Shown in pieces: positions 43,315-43,504 of a stretch of 43,504 bases of DNA; position 1 is the stretch's first letter, and each line of letters starts with the position of its first letter. Position numbers and translations under genes: made by a program. Under the pieces are notes generated by a model, which did no database searches, had not been told where the DNA came from, and saw only the letters and a program-made list of their open reading frames with translations. The DNA comes from Lichtheimia corymbifera B2541. Taxonomy: Eukaryota > Mucoromycota > Mucoromycetes > Mucorales > Lichtheimiaceae. The stretch covers positions 1 to 43,504 of the forward strand of contig JNEU01000873.1 of NCBI GenBank assembly GCA_000697475.1, given 5' to 3'.

Positions 43315-43504
43315 TCGCTCCACCTCACCACCACCACTCACCACTCACCACATCACCCACACTACCCACTCACCCAACTCACCCACATCACCCACATCAC
43401 CCACATCACCCAACTCACCCACATCACCCAACTCACCCACATCACCCAACTCACCCACATCACCCAACTCACCCACATCACCCAACTCACCCACATCACC
43501 CAAC
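43315..43504. repeat. 9-bp minisatellite, unit (A/C)TCACCCA(A/C)
   Basis: From about 43371 to the window end the sequence is a tandem array of 9-mers such as ATCACCCAA and CTCACCCAC, often alternating to give an 18-bp period. 43315-43370 is a degenerate lead-in made of CACC/CACTCACC blocks. The minus strand has GGG every nine bases, so G-quadruplexes are possible. The array is open-ended at the window edge. Confidence 0.9.

Noticed and set aside
43315..43504. Telomere at the right end of the window
   Set aside because: At a right-hand chromosome end the + strand should be G-rich toward the end; here it is C-rich. The unit is 9 bp and is not a TTAGGG-type repeat. It is called a minisatellite.

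Overview
The window looks like nuclear DNA of a filamentous fungus, most likely an early-diverging one of the Mucoromycota (Mucorales-like). The reasons are many short GT-AG introns of about 50-75 nt, a GPI-anchored chitin deacetylase, a PDR-type ABC transporter, an AreA/Nit2-type GATA factor, and a Vilse/ARHGAP39-type RhoGAP (WW-WW-MyTH4-RhoGAP). Splice models were built by hand from reading-frame continuity and splice signals; no transcript data were available. Genus and species cannot be given.

Layout from left to right. 1-2036 has no convincing gene, but 53-200 is a diverged half-copy of a repeat that is abundant at the right end. 2037-5438 (+) is a ten-exon, membrane-anchored amidohydrolase-family protein. 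5676-8361 (-) is an 855-aa GATA zinc-finger factor, with GATA sites in the 2.2 kb upstream of it. 10611-15246 (+) is a ROM2-like Rho guanine-nucleotide exchange factor (Pro-rich, DEP, DH, PH, CNH). 16393-19082 (+) is a RhoGAP with WW and MyTH4 domains. 20437-25317 (+) is a full-size PDR ABC transporter. 26905-28303 (+) is a chitin deacetylase. 28683-30391 (+) is the Sec61 alpha translocon subunit. 30574-31512 (-) is a small unknown gene whose frame is split by a 419-bp insertion with 17-bp terminal inverted repeats and a TA target duplication. 32001-32844 (+) is a SPRY-domain protein. 32855-34948 (-) is an intronless 697-aa low-complexity protein. 35940-36491 (+) is a 183-aa unknown. 36606-37938 (-) is a GPI-anchored GH16 glycoside hydrolase. 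38615-41544 (+) is a 957-aa unknown, probably nuclear, helical protein.

From 41545 to the end there is no gene, only repeats: a 328-bp foldback, a head-to-tail array of about 520-bp near-palindromic units, and a 9-bp G/C-skewed minisatellite that runs off the end. Both window ends carry the same repeat family, which suggests a contig bounded by repeats.

Several genes share a cell-envelope theme. The RhoGEF and RhoGAP should act oppositely on a Rho GTPase that controls wall synthesis and polarity. The chitin deacetylase makes chitosan in the wall, the GH16 enzyme probably remodels wall glucan, and Sec61 and the ABC transporter handle secretion and efflux. This is an inference from gene content; nothing here shows co-regulation. 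The strongest unusual signals are the TIR insertion at 31023-31441, the palindromic repeat array, and the match between PPxY motifs in the RhoGEF and WW domains in its neighbour RhoGAP.
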